From NCBI GenBank assembly GCA_028875175.1, contig JAPPFO010000237.1:1-37471 (forward strand): a stretch of 37,471 nt of DNA, read 5' to 3'. The notes beneath the pieces were generated by a model. It worked only from the letters and a program-made list of their open reading frames with translations. It had not been told where the DNA came from and did no database searches. Position numbers and translations under genes: made by a program. Shown here in pieces: positions 26,010-33,183 of this stretch (positions within the stretch are counted from its first letter, which is position 1; each line of letters begins with the position of its first letter). Origin of the DNA: Chloroflexota bacterium (GTDB taxonomy: Bacteria > Chloroflexota > UBA11872).

Positions 26010-27269
26010 TCAGGCGGACGGTTCAAACGCGCCGCTCTCGAGGATGGCGTCGTCCGCATCAAAGCCGAACGGGCTGGCCGGGTCGATGACCTCGCAGGTT
26101 CCCGGCAGGTCGTCGAGCACGCCCTCGCTGACCCAGAAGGTCTCCAGATCCAGGGTGTTTTGGATCCGCCCGATCCGGAGCGGCTGATTGGTGGTTCGGG
26201 CGGCCAGGTGCAGGACCGTTTCGTAGCACGCACGGTCGGTGGGCAGCGTCAGCGGCACCTTGGCGGCGTGCAGCGCCATGGCGGTGAGGGTGTTCATGGC
26301 CAGGGCTTCGTGGTCGATGGCGTCGGCCAGCTTGCGGCTGCAGAGATCGGCCAGCCCGATACCGACGGCGTTGCCGTGGGACTCGGGCGTGAGACCCAGG
26401 ACGGCCAGCCAGCCATAGTCGGGCGTGCGGTCAAGCTCTCCCAGGCGACGCCACATGCCGACGACGTTGGGATCCATGCCCGATCCGGAGATGTTCTTGC
26501 CCATGCGGTCGATCAGCAGACCGTCGAGCTTGTCCAGCGGCAGACGCGGCATGAGCTTGTGGGCGATCTTGAGAAGGGCTTCGTCGGTCGCGTGGAAGGC
26601 CTCCGGGGGCACGACCTCGGCGCGGGCGGGCCGGTCAAAGGCGTTCTCGACCAGGGCAACGCCGCAAAGGAGATGCCCGGATGCCACGGTCAGAGCCGCC
26701 GCCTCGGGAATGCCCGTGGCCAGCGGGTGCGCGTGCAGCGATTCGGCCCCGCGGCGATTGCCGAGGCCGATGACACTCATCTTGCACAGGCCGCTTTCGA
26801 TCGGCCCGCGGAAGCCCGTGTGGGGCTTGACGCGGCCAATCACGATCACGCCGTCGGACGCCGCGGCCGCGGCGTCCAGGTGGACGGTGATGCCGGAAGC
26901 CGTCTTGCCCAGTTCGACCGTGTCCATGGTGGCTCGAACCGGAGCGCCGACGCTCCGCTCGTGCACCCCGTAGTCGGCGAGAACCGACGCCTGTCCCTCG
27001 GCCGTGCCGCCGCCGTGGCTGCCCATGGCAGGAACCACGAACGGCTGCAATCCGGCCTCGCGCAGTCCGCTCACGAGAGTCCGCACAACCTCAACGACCG
27101 GCGAGACGCCGCGCGAGCCGACAGCGATGGCGACCGAAGAGCCCTCGGGCAGCGCGGCTCGTTGGAGTTGACGGCGCAGCCCAGCAGTCAGGTGCGCTTC
27201 GAAATCGTCCAGCTCGACGGTGTCGAACGTTTGGCGGACGAGGTGCATGCGGGGTGCGATTGCAGGCAT
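26010..27269 (-). CDS. LarA-like (DUF2088) protein, possible nickel-pincer racemase/epimerase
   Basis: LarA enzymes racemise or epimerise 2-hydroxy acids with a nickel-pincer nucleotide. The 419-residue product has GSRG (51-54), PAMGSHGGGTAEGQ (80-93; His85) and RVKPHTGFRGP (146-156; His150), then ESGLCKM with Lys163 and IGLGNRRGA. These correspond in order to the cofactor-binding region of LarA. Whether the Lys/His pair is functionally equivalent needs alignment. No larB, larC or larE homologue lies in the window. The start may be ATG 27269 or the ATG seven codons later (27248); a TAGACT hexamer lies only 5 nt before the first, favouring the second or a leaderless mRNA. The operon with MFS and ROK genes suggests hydroxy or sugar acid use. 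Confidence 0.75.
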   Translation of the reverse strand: MPAIAPRMHLVRQTFDTVELDDFEAHLTAGLRRQLQRAALPEGSSVAIAVGSRGVSPVVEVVRTLVSGLREAGLQPFVVPAMGSHGGGTAEGQASVLADYGVHERSVGAPVRATMDTVELGKTASGITVHLDAAAAASDGVIVIGRVKPHTGFRGPIESGLCKMSVIGLGNRRGAESLHAHPLATGIPEAAALTVASGHLLCGVALVENAFDRPARAEVVPPEAFHATDEALLKIAHKLMPRLPLDKLDGLLIDRMGKNISGSGMDPNVVGMWRRLGELDRTPDYGWLAVLGLTPESHGNAVGIGLADLCSRKLADAIDHEALAMNTLTAMALHAAKVPLTLPTDRACYETVLHLAARTTNQPLRIGRIQNTLDLETFWVSEGVLDDLPGTCEVIDPASPFGFDADDAILESGAFEPSA

Positions 27270-27341
27270 GGCGCAGTCTAGCCAAGGGCCGTGGGTGGCC
27301 GAGACGCGGTCACAGCAGGGCCAAATTGGCTCCTTCCAAGG

Positions 27342-28043
27342 TCAGCCGGACATTTCCACGCGCCATGGTCGGCAGCCTTTCGAGCTGAGGGTCACGGGAT
27401 CCTGCCGGTAGTGGGGGCTTTCCCTGATGCCCCCGCTGAATGCCAGGTCGCGAATACTGAGCCGATCCGGGCTTTCGATAACGCGGTTCAGACGTCGGCT
27501 GCCGCCCGACTCGATCCAGGTGAGCTTGACCGTGCAGGGCAGACCCGCGTTGCCGGGCGGCTCAGATACGAGGGTCATTTGGGTGGTCAGGAATTCGGGG
27601 AGAGCTTCCGTTCCTTCCGAAATGCTGTGAACCACGCGAATCTCGCGGCGCTCCGCCAGGATGTTCAGCCACAGGTTGTAGCCCAGAAGAAACAGTCCAA
27701 CGAGTGCGACACCCAGGACGAGCGCACCCAGCGTCCGGCGACTCCGCCGCTGCCGCTGCGCCATGACCGTTGCCGCCTGGGCTCGCACCGCCGGGTCGCG
27801 GCGCACCGGCGGCGCGCGGCTGACTGCCGGCTCTGCCGCGGCGGTACGTGCGTCGGGAAGCTCCCTGGCGCGACCGCCAACCAGAAAATGGACCCAGTGA
27901 AACGCGCCCTTCAGCAAGTGAATCGCGGCGTTGACGGCCACGACGACCGCGGCCCCGAAGATCACCCAGCCGGCAACAACCACCAGCAGGGCAACGGCCA
28001 CAATGATCGCGGCGACTACAAACGAAGGTCCGGTTAAGTCCAA
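27342..28043 (-). CDS. membrane protein of unknown function
   Basis: I do not recognise this 233-residue protein. Residues 8-45 are strongly hydrophobic and could form one or two helices. An Arg-rich cytoplasmic linker (about 58-102) follows, then a helix at 103-125, then an extracytoplasmic domain of about 105 residues with two Cys (in GLPCTV and KGCRPW) that could form a disulfide. The start is TTG at 28043, weakly supported. It lies upstream of the LarA-like operon on the same strand with a 72-nt gap, so it could belong to that transcript. Confidence 0.65.
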   Translation of the reverse strand: MDLTGPSFVVAAIIVAVALLVVVAGWVIFGAAVVVAVNAAIHLLKGAFHWVHFLVGGRARELPDARTAAAEPAVSRAPPVRRDPAVRAQAATVMAQRQRRSRRTLGALVLGVALVGLFLLGYNLWLNILAERREIRVVHSISEGTEALPEFLTTQMTLVSEPPGNAGLPCTVKLTWIESGGSRRLNRVIESPDRLSIRDLAFSGGIRESPHYRQDPVTLSSKGCRPWRVEMSG

Positions 28044-28231
28044 GTTCTCGCCAATTCGCCGCTGGGAATAGCGCCAGTGGTCGGGTCAGCGGCGGCAGGC
28101 TTTCAAGCTACCAGAGCATGTGTGCAATAGGGCGCACGTGGTTGGCCGAGCGGTGACCGACTTCCACGACCTGCACAGCTGCCGCTCCCTACTGGAAGAG
28201 TCGTGTCCGGTAGGGCACGCTGGCGGGCAGG

Positions 28232-28969
28232 ATGCGGATCGCAGTCGTTACCGACATTCACGGCAACCGCCACGCCCTGTTCGCGGTGCTGGCCGACTTG
28301 CGGCGGGTGGGCGCGGACCAGGTGGTGTTTGGTGGCGACGCGGCGCTGTTCGGCTCGCGGCCGCGCGAGTGCTGGGAACGCGTCCTCGATCTCGGCTGGC
28401 GGCTCGTGCAGGGCAATACCGACCGCTACATCGCCACCCTCGGCCCCGGGCTCGCCGCGGTTGGCAAGCCCGCGCGCAGACCGACGGACTTCAGGGCGAC
28501 AAATGTCGCCTGGGCTGCCGAGCGGTTGGGACCGGCCCTGGTCAGGGAAATGGGCGCCATGCCGCGGCAGGCCAGCATCCCGTCACCGGCCGGCACGCTG
28601 CTGGTCGTGCACGGGTCGCCGGGCGACGACGAGACCGGCTGGAGCCGCGACGACGATGAGCAGACCGTGGCCAAAGTGATCGGTCCCACCGAAGCCACGG
28701 CCGTCGTCAGCGGCCACACCCACACCGCCATGATCCGACACGCGGGCGACGTGTTGGCCGTGAACTGCGGGGCGGTGGGCCGCTCCCACGACGGCCAACC
28801 CGGCCTGGCGACCTACGCGGTTCTGGACGATTCAGGCGGCCGCTGGTCGGCCGAACTGCGGCGGGTGGACTACGACCACCAGGGCGCATATGCCGAGGTG
28901 CAAGCGCTTGGTGTTCCGCTCTCTGAAGACTTCGCGAATACACTACTGACCGGCGTCGCGCCGGCCTGA
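28232..28969 (+). CDS. calcineurin-like metallophosphoesterase
   Basis: The 245-residue product has all metal-site blocks of the YfcE/MJ0936-like phosphodiesterase group: DIH (8-10), GGD (34-36), GNTD (61-64), VHGSP (126-130) and GHTH (161-164). The family binds two divalent metals and hydrolyses phosphomono- or diesters; the physiological substrate cannot be predicted. ATG 28232 has a purine-rich GGGCAGG directly upstream. The preceding 188 nt (28044-28231) hold no gene that I can support. Confidence 0.87.
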   Translation: MRIAVVTDIHGNRHALFAVLADLRRVGADQVVFGGDAALFGSRPRECWERVLDLGWRLVQGNTDRYIATLGPGLAAVGKPARRPTDFRATNVAWAAERLGPALVREMGAMPRQASIPSPAGTLLVVHGSPGDDETGWSRDDDEQTVAKVIGPTEATAVVSGHTHTAMIRHAGDVLAVNCGAVGRSHDGQPGLATYAVLDDSGGRWSAELRRVDYDHQGAYAEVQALGVPLSEDFANTLLTGVAPA

Positions 28970-29068
28970 GCGCCGACGCTTGACGCCCAAGTCATCCGCC
29001 AAAAGTGACGCCGCTGGGGACGCGAAGGTAATGGAGGTGCGGCCTATCCGGCGTTGAGATGGCAGGGC

Positions 29069-29275
29069 ATGGCCGTCCTGCATGTCACGCTAGCGCTGAT
29101 TCCGGGGCTGGCGCTGGCCTCGCTGCCGTTGGACGCCCACAACGGACCGTTTGGGAGTATCTTCGATATATCCATGACTGCCCTATCCGTCCGCACCCTG
29201 GGACTGCTCACCGTGTTTCTGGGCGTGATGCTGGCCGTTCGCGGCGTCCATTCGGACGCAGATCCCGCGGCGTGA
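29069..29275 (+). CDS. small two-helix membrane protein leading the ABC operon
   Basis: This 68-residue protein has two hydrophobic segments (about 3-22 and 40-60) and no family I recognise. It is probably real because its stop shares the sequence GTGA with the start of the next gene, the same 4-nt overlap found at the two later junctions of the operon. I use ATG 29069, five codons after a TTG that would also be possible. A role as a small subunit or regulator of the exporter is a guess. Confidence 0.55.
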   Translation: MAVLHVTLALIPGLALASLPLDAHNGPFGSIFDISMTALSVRTLGLLTVFLGVMLAVRGVHSDADPAA

Positions 29276-30120
29276 GCCAGGTCGTCCGCTCGCGCGCCCT
29301 TTGGGCCGCCGTTGGATCCATCACGTTGGCGGTGGTCCTGTTGATCACGCTTGCCCCGGCGCGCGACATCACGCACACGGTCCTGGGCTGGCTGCGGGTG
29401 ACGCCGCTGGAGATCGACGCGGACGCCGGTCCGGCAACCGCCGCCGGGCGAACCGTGCCCGCGACACCAACGCCAACCCTCGCCGAAGTAGTCGAGGTCG
29501 TCAGCTCGGAACCCGGCCTGACGATTCGAGACCCGTCGCCCGCGGACATTCGCGACTTGCCCTTTGACCTGCTGACCGTCAGTCCCTCGGAGGATTTCTC
29601 CGACGAACCCGAGCGCAGCATCTCCACCCTGGGCACGCTGACGCTGCAGCTGGACACAGCCAACCTGGCCGCGCTGCTGTCGGGAGGCTTCGGGTCGCGG
29701 TCGCTCGCGCGTCGTTTGGGAACCGACGAACTCACCATTTCGGGCGGCGCGTACGTTATGACCACCTGGCCGGCTGACGACACTGACCGGGAACCGCTCA
29801 CGCTGCTCCAGATCGAGGCGCCGCTCGTTCGCGGACTGCCGCCGCGCGACCTGGAGCTGCTGGCCGAATTGCTGGCCCAGGCCTTTGTTCCGCCGATTCT
29901 GAGCCAGGAGATTGATGTGCTGGAGATCCCGCTGATCCGGCTGGCGTTGGGCCTGGACGGCGACTCGACATCTGATTCGGCAGAACCATCCGTCACCGAC
30001 CTGCCAACCGGAAGCCTGGGCGTTTCCTGGATGCACGAACGGTCGCAGCTTCTGCTCACGGGGCCACTGCCGCCTGACAGCCTGCTGCGCCTGGCCGAAA
30101 CCGCAAGGATCGAGCGCTGA
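29272..30120 (+). CDS. membrane-anchored extracytoplasmic protein of the ABC operon
   Basis: The 282-residue product has one N-terminal transmembrane helix (about 9-28), a Pro/Thr-rich linker and a domain of about 200 residues outside. The C-terminal segment SLGVSWMHERSQLLLTG followed by LLRLAE recalls the end of DUF4367-like domains seen on anti-sigma-type and secreted regulators; this resemblance is tentative. The start is GTG 29272, overlapping the previous stop as GTGA. Its own stop TGA (30118-30120) overlaps the ATPase start as CTGA. Position ahead of an ATPase/permease pair suggests an accessory or sensing part of the exporter. Confidence 0.65.
   Translation: MSQVVRSRALWAAVGSITLAVVLLITLAPARDITHTVLGWLRVTPLEIDADAGPATAAGRTVPATPTPTLAEVVEVVSSEPGLTIRDPSPADIRDLPFDLLTVSPSEDFSDEPERSISTLGTLTLQLDTANLAALLSGGFGSRSLARRLGTDELTISGGAYVMTTWPADDTDREPLTLLQIEAPLVRGLPPRDLELLAELLAQAFVPPILSQEIDVLEIPLIRLALGLDGDSTSDSAEPSVTDLPTGSLGVSWMHERSQLLLTGPLPPDSLLRLAETARIER
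30105..30109 (+). promoter_or_regulatory. Shine-Dalgarno AAGGA deciding a CTG start
   Basis: AAGGA ends 7 nt before the CTG at 30117. There is no ATG, GTG or TTG in frame between the upstream stop (30075-30077) and ATG 30267, which lies after Walker A. The site therefore supports initiation at CTG. Confidence 0.65.
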
Positions 30121-31028
30121 GCGACCACCCCGCCATCACTCTCGCCGGCGTCACCAAGCGCTACGGCGCCACCGTCGCCGTTGCCGACGTCAGCCTGTCG
30201 GTCGAGCACGGTGAGATTTTCGGCTTCCTGGGGCCCAATGGCGCGGGCAAGAGCACCATCGTCAAGATGATCCTGGGCCTGACGTATCCGACGGCCGGCG
30301 ACATCGAGGTCCTGGGTCAACCGGTGGGCAGCCTGGCGGCGCGCGCCCAGGTTGGGTATCTGCCCGAGACCTTCCGGTTTCACGACTGGCTCACCGCGTC
30401 CGAGCTGCTGCACTTCCACGCCGGACTGGCCCGCGTTCCCGCCCAGGTTCGCGCCGCGCGTGTATGTGAACTGCTGGAACTGGTCGGACTCAGCGACCGC
30501 CTGGACGACCGTCTCTCCACCTTTTCCAAGGGCATGATGCAGCGCGTCGGGCTGGCGCAGGCTCTAATTGGCCAGCCGCGGCTAGTCATCCTGGACGAGC
30601 CGACCTCGGCCCTGGACCCCATTGGACGCCGCGACGTCAGGGACCGCATCCGGGAACTCGGTCAACAGGGCGTCACGGTCTTTCTGAACTCCCACCTGCT
30701 ATCCGAGGTTGAGCAAGTCTGTGACCGCGTAGCCATCATCGACCACGGCGCCATCGTGGCCGAGGGCAAGTTGGACTCGTTGCTGAGCGCCCAGGAAATC
30801 GAGATTCGCGCCGGCGATGGCGCCGAGGCCGCCGCCCGCCAGGCCCTGGGCGACGCTGAGGTTCGCGCGCGCAACGGACGACTGCGCGTGCGTGTTGCCA
30901 ACGACGAAGAGACCGCAATCCTCGTGCAGCGCATCGTCGAAGCCGGCGTGCCGGTATACGACGTGCGGCAGGTCGGCGACTCCCTGGAGGACCTGTTCGT
31001 GCGCGTGGCCGAACGGGGCGACGTGTGA
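30117..31028 (+). CDS. ABC transporter ATP-binding protein, apparent CTG start
   Basis: This is the motor subunit of an ABC-2-type exporter. Counted from CTG 30117, the 303-residue product has Walker A GPNGAGKST (39-47), a LPETFRF Q-loop region (82-88), a variant signature FSKGMMQRV (136-144), Walker B LVILDEPTSALD (156-167) and the switch in NSHLLSEVE. The C-terminal 80 residues form the extension usual for exporter ATPases. Starting at the first ATG (30267) would remove Walker A, so a CTG start is required; it has AAGGA at ideal distance and a 4-nt CTGA overlap like the GTGA overlaps of its neighbours. Substrate unknown. Confidence 0.88.
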   Translation: MSDHPAITLAGVTKRYGATVAVADVSLSVEHGEIFGFLGPNGAGKSTIVKMILGLTYPTAGDIEVLGQPVGSLAARAQVGYLPETFRFHDWLTASELLHFHAGLARVPAQVRAARVCELLELVGLSDRLDDRLSTFSKGMMQRVGLAQALIGQPRLVILDEPTSALDPIGRRDVRDRIRELGQQGVTVFLNSHLLSEVEQVCDRVAIIDHGAIVAEGKLDSLLSAQEIEIRAGDGAEAAARQALGDAEVRARNGRLRVRVANDEETAILVQRIVEAGVPVYDVRQVGDSLEDLFVRVAERGDV

Positions 31029-31861
31029 GCACCCACCTGATCGCGTTCTTCACACTCCGCGAGGCGTTGCGGCGTCGTGTGGTGCTGGCGGCGGCGTTGC
31101 TGACCTTCGGATACCTGGTGCTTTACGGCGTCGGGGTCTGGTTCGGCTACCGCGACCTGCAAGATACCCCCGGCGGACCGCCCGGGCTGACGGAAGGCGT
31201 CATCAACCTGATGCTGGTCGGCGGTCTCTGGAGCCTGAACTTCATCGCCTCGGTGCTGGCCATCTTTCTGTCTGTTGGCGCTCTCGGGGGCGAAGTGGAC
31301 CAGGGCACGCTGCATGCCATTGCGGCGCGGCCGGTGCGACGCAGCGAAATCGTGCTGGGGAAGTTCGTTGGCTTCGCGTTGATGCTGGCGGTCTTCATCG
31401 GCGTCTCGGCCAGCCTGATGATCCTGATCGTGGCCGTGATCACCGGCCAGCTTGTCGGCGCCAGTTGGTCCGGTCCGCTCCTGATGCTGCTGGCTGCGAT
31501 GCTGTTGATCGGTCTGGCACTGGCCGGGAGCTCGCGTCTAAGTCCGTTGCCAAACGGTGTGATCGTGTTCACGCTCTATTCCACGGCCTTGATCGGCGGC
31601 GTGATTGAGCAAATTGGCGACGTGCTGGAAAGCGCGGTGATGTTCAACATCGGCGTCTTCAGCAGCGTCCTGGTTCCCACCCGCGCCATCTGGGACATGG
31701 CCAGCGCCCAGCTGGCTACCGGCGGCTTCGCCGGCGAACTGAGCGCCGGCCCGTTTGGCGCCAGCAATCCGCCGTCCGGCTGGATGCTGTTGATCGCCGG
31801 CCTGCACCTGGCGCTGGCGCTGGGGTATGCCGTTCGCACCTTCAACCGCCGCGACTTCTAG
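31025..31861 (+). CDS. ABC-2-type permease subunit
   Basis: The 278-residue product has six predicted membrane segments arranged as in ABC-2 permeases of the NosY/YhaP kind: one near residues 20-38, a pair around 60-90, then 115-180 and a C-terminal pair ending in a short basic tail. GEVDQGTLHAIAARPVRR (about 90-107) is the characteristic cytoplasmic motif (E-x-G-T-L in a coupling helix, then R-P-V-x-R). The GTG start at 31025 overlaps the ATPase stop as GTGA. With the ATPase it forms an export half-transporter acting as dimer. Confidence 0.85.
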   Translation: MSTHLIAFFTLREALRRRVVLAAALLTFGYLVLYGVGVWFGYRDLQDTPGGPPGLTEGVINLMLVGGLWSLNFIASVLAIFLSVGALGGEVDQGTLHAIAARPVRRSEIVLGKFVGFALMLAVFIGVSASLMILIVAVITGQLVGASWSGPLLMLLAAMLLIGLALAGSSRLSPLPNGVIVFTLYSTALIGGVIEQIGDVLESAVMFNIGVFSSVLVPTRAIWDMASAQLATGGFAGELSAGPFGASNPPSGWMLLIAGLHLALALGYAVRTFNRRDF

Positions 31862-31868
31862 CGTCGCC

Positions 31869-31874
31869 TAGAAT
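31869..31874 (+). promoter_or_regulatory. candidate -10 hexamer TAGAAT
   Basis: TAGAAT, preceded by C, lies 32 nt before the ATG at 31907 and begins 8 nt after the permease stop, so the oxidoreductase-NIL gene may have its own promoter rather than belong to the ABC operon. Confidence 0.45.
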
Positions 31875-31906
31875 GCGGCCACCTTGCGCCGTGGCGCCGC
31901 TTCCCA

Positions 31907-33178
31907 ATGACTACTGACCTTCGGATTGCGCTGATCGGGTGTGGAGTTCACGGCGGTACGCGCCTGGCTCCGGCCGTGTGGTCCACCGACGGCGTCGCCC
32001 TGAGCGCGTGCGTTGACGTAAACCCCGCGGCGGCTCGCAAGACTGCCCATGGCGTGGCCGAAGTGCTGACCAGCGTGGAGGAGTTGACGTCCGGCGGCCA
32101 TGCCGACGCTGCGGTGATTGCCGTGCCGCACGACGACCTGGTCCCGATCACGCAGGCCTGTATCGAAGCCGGCCTGCACGTGCTGGTGGAGAAGCCCGCC
32201 GGGCTGAATGCGACCGAGGTGGCGGGAGTCGTGGAGGCCGCCAACAGTCGCGGGCTCACCTACATGCCCGCCTATTGCCTGCGATTCAACGACGTGCGCA
32301 CCCGCGCCCGTGACCTGGTCCGGCGCGGCGTGGTGGGCAACATTCGCACCCTGGCGGCCGCCAAGGGCAGCCCGCCGCTCCCAGGCTGGCTGGCCGACCC
32401 CGCCCGCGGCGGGGGGCAGTTGCTTTTCCTGGGTTCCCACCTGGTTGACCAGTTGCTGTGGCTGCACCGCCAGCCGGTGGTTCGCGCATACGCGCACATC
32501 ACGTTCAGGGACGACACGGGCAGCGACGAGTCGATCTCGGGCGTCATTGAGTTTGCCGATGGGGTCAGCGCCACCATCAGCCTCAGCCAGGCCGCCGGCG
32601 TCGCGTACGACCATCTCGAAATCACCGGCGACCGGGGACGAATCAGGTCGGACTGGAAAAGCGGCCAGATCGACATCGAGAGTTCCGGCGCCCACGAATT
32701 CCGCCGGCCGACAGTCGAATTCGTGCAGTCGGACCCCCTGCAGCCGATGTACGACGCCGAGATGGCGGAGTTCGCCACCGCCGTGCACCTGGGTCGACCT
32801 CCGAGCGTTGACGGGCACGATGCGATCCGCACGCTGAACGTGCTGGATGCCTTGCGCGCGTCAGCCGAGCGCGGCGCGCCCGTGCACGTTGACGATGCGG
32901 TGCATGGATCCGCGGGGCGGCTGGTTGACCACGGGCCAGCGCGGATTCGGATCCAGTTGACCTATCCGTCAGACCGAATACAGGAACCGATCCTTTACGA
33001 GCTGGCTCGGCGATTTCACCTGAAGTTCAACGTGCGTCGCGCCGACATCGACGCGGGCATTGGCTGGGTGCAATTGATGCTGGAAGGCGAGCGCTCCGAG
33101 ATCGAAGCCGCCATCGAATGGGTCGAGGCGCAGGGCATCCGCGCCGACCCGGTCGAAGGCGACATCGTCAGCGGCTGA
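31907..33178 (+). CDS. Gfo/Idh/MocA oxidoreductase fused to a C-terminal NIL domain
   Basis: The 423-residue product has two parts. Residues 1-335 are a complete Gfo/Idh/MocA oxidoreductase: Rossmann loop GCGVHG (11-16), VEKPAG (94-99) with the conserved EKP, and GSHLVDQ (176-182) with the likely catalytic His178. Residues 345-420 match the NIL domain found at the end of the methionine importer ATPase MetN and in some ferredoxin-like proteins: IQLTYPSDRIQEPILYELA, a FNVRRADI strand, then LMLEGERSEIEAAIEWVE. The frame is continuous across the linker, so this is not a chance readthrough. The NIL part may bind an amino-acid-like or sulfur-containing ligand; that is inference. The oxidoreductase substrate is unknown. 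Confidence 0.85.
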   Translation: MTTDLRIALIGCGVHGGTRLAPAVWSTDGVALSACVDVNPAAARKTAHGVAEVLTSVEELTSGGHADAAVIAVPHDDLVPITQACIEAGLHVLVEKPAGLNATEVAGVVEAANSRGLTYMPAYCLRFNDVRTRARDLVRRGVVGNIRTLAAAKGSPPLPGWLADPARGGGQLLFLGSHLVDQLLWLHRQPVVRAYAHITFRDDTGSDESISGVIEFADGVSATISLSQAAGVAYDHLEITGDRGRIRSDWKSGQIDIESSGAHEFRRPTVEFVQSDPLQPMYDAEMAEFATAVHLGRPPSVDGHDAIRTLNVLDALRASAERGAPVHVDDAVHGSAGRLVDHGPARIRIQLTYPSDRIQEPILYELARRFHLKFNVRRADIDAGIGWVQLMLEGERSEIEAAIEWVEAQGIRADPVEGDIVSG

Positions 33179-33183
33179 ACGGC

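Noticed and set aside
28138-28212. tRNA-like ggttggccgagcggt string
   Set aside because: No acceptor stem pairing and no T-loop (ttcga-type) sequence follow at the right distance.
28950-29010. inverted repeat after the phosphoesterase gene as a terminator
   Set aside because: The stem has a bulge and no T-run follows, so an intrinsic terminator cannot be supported.
29059-29271. extension of the 282-residue protein upstream of GTG 29272
   Set aside because: It overlaps the small two-helix gene in another frame, and the transmembrane anchor and GTGA junction fit the GTG start.
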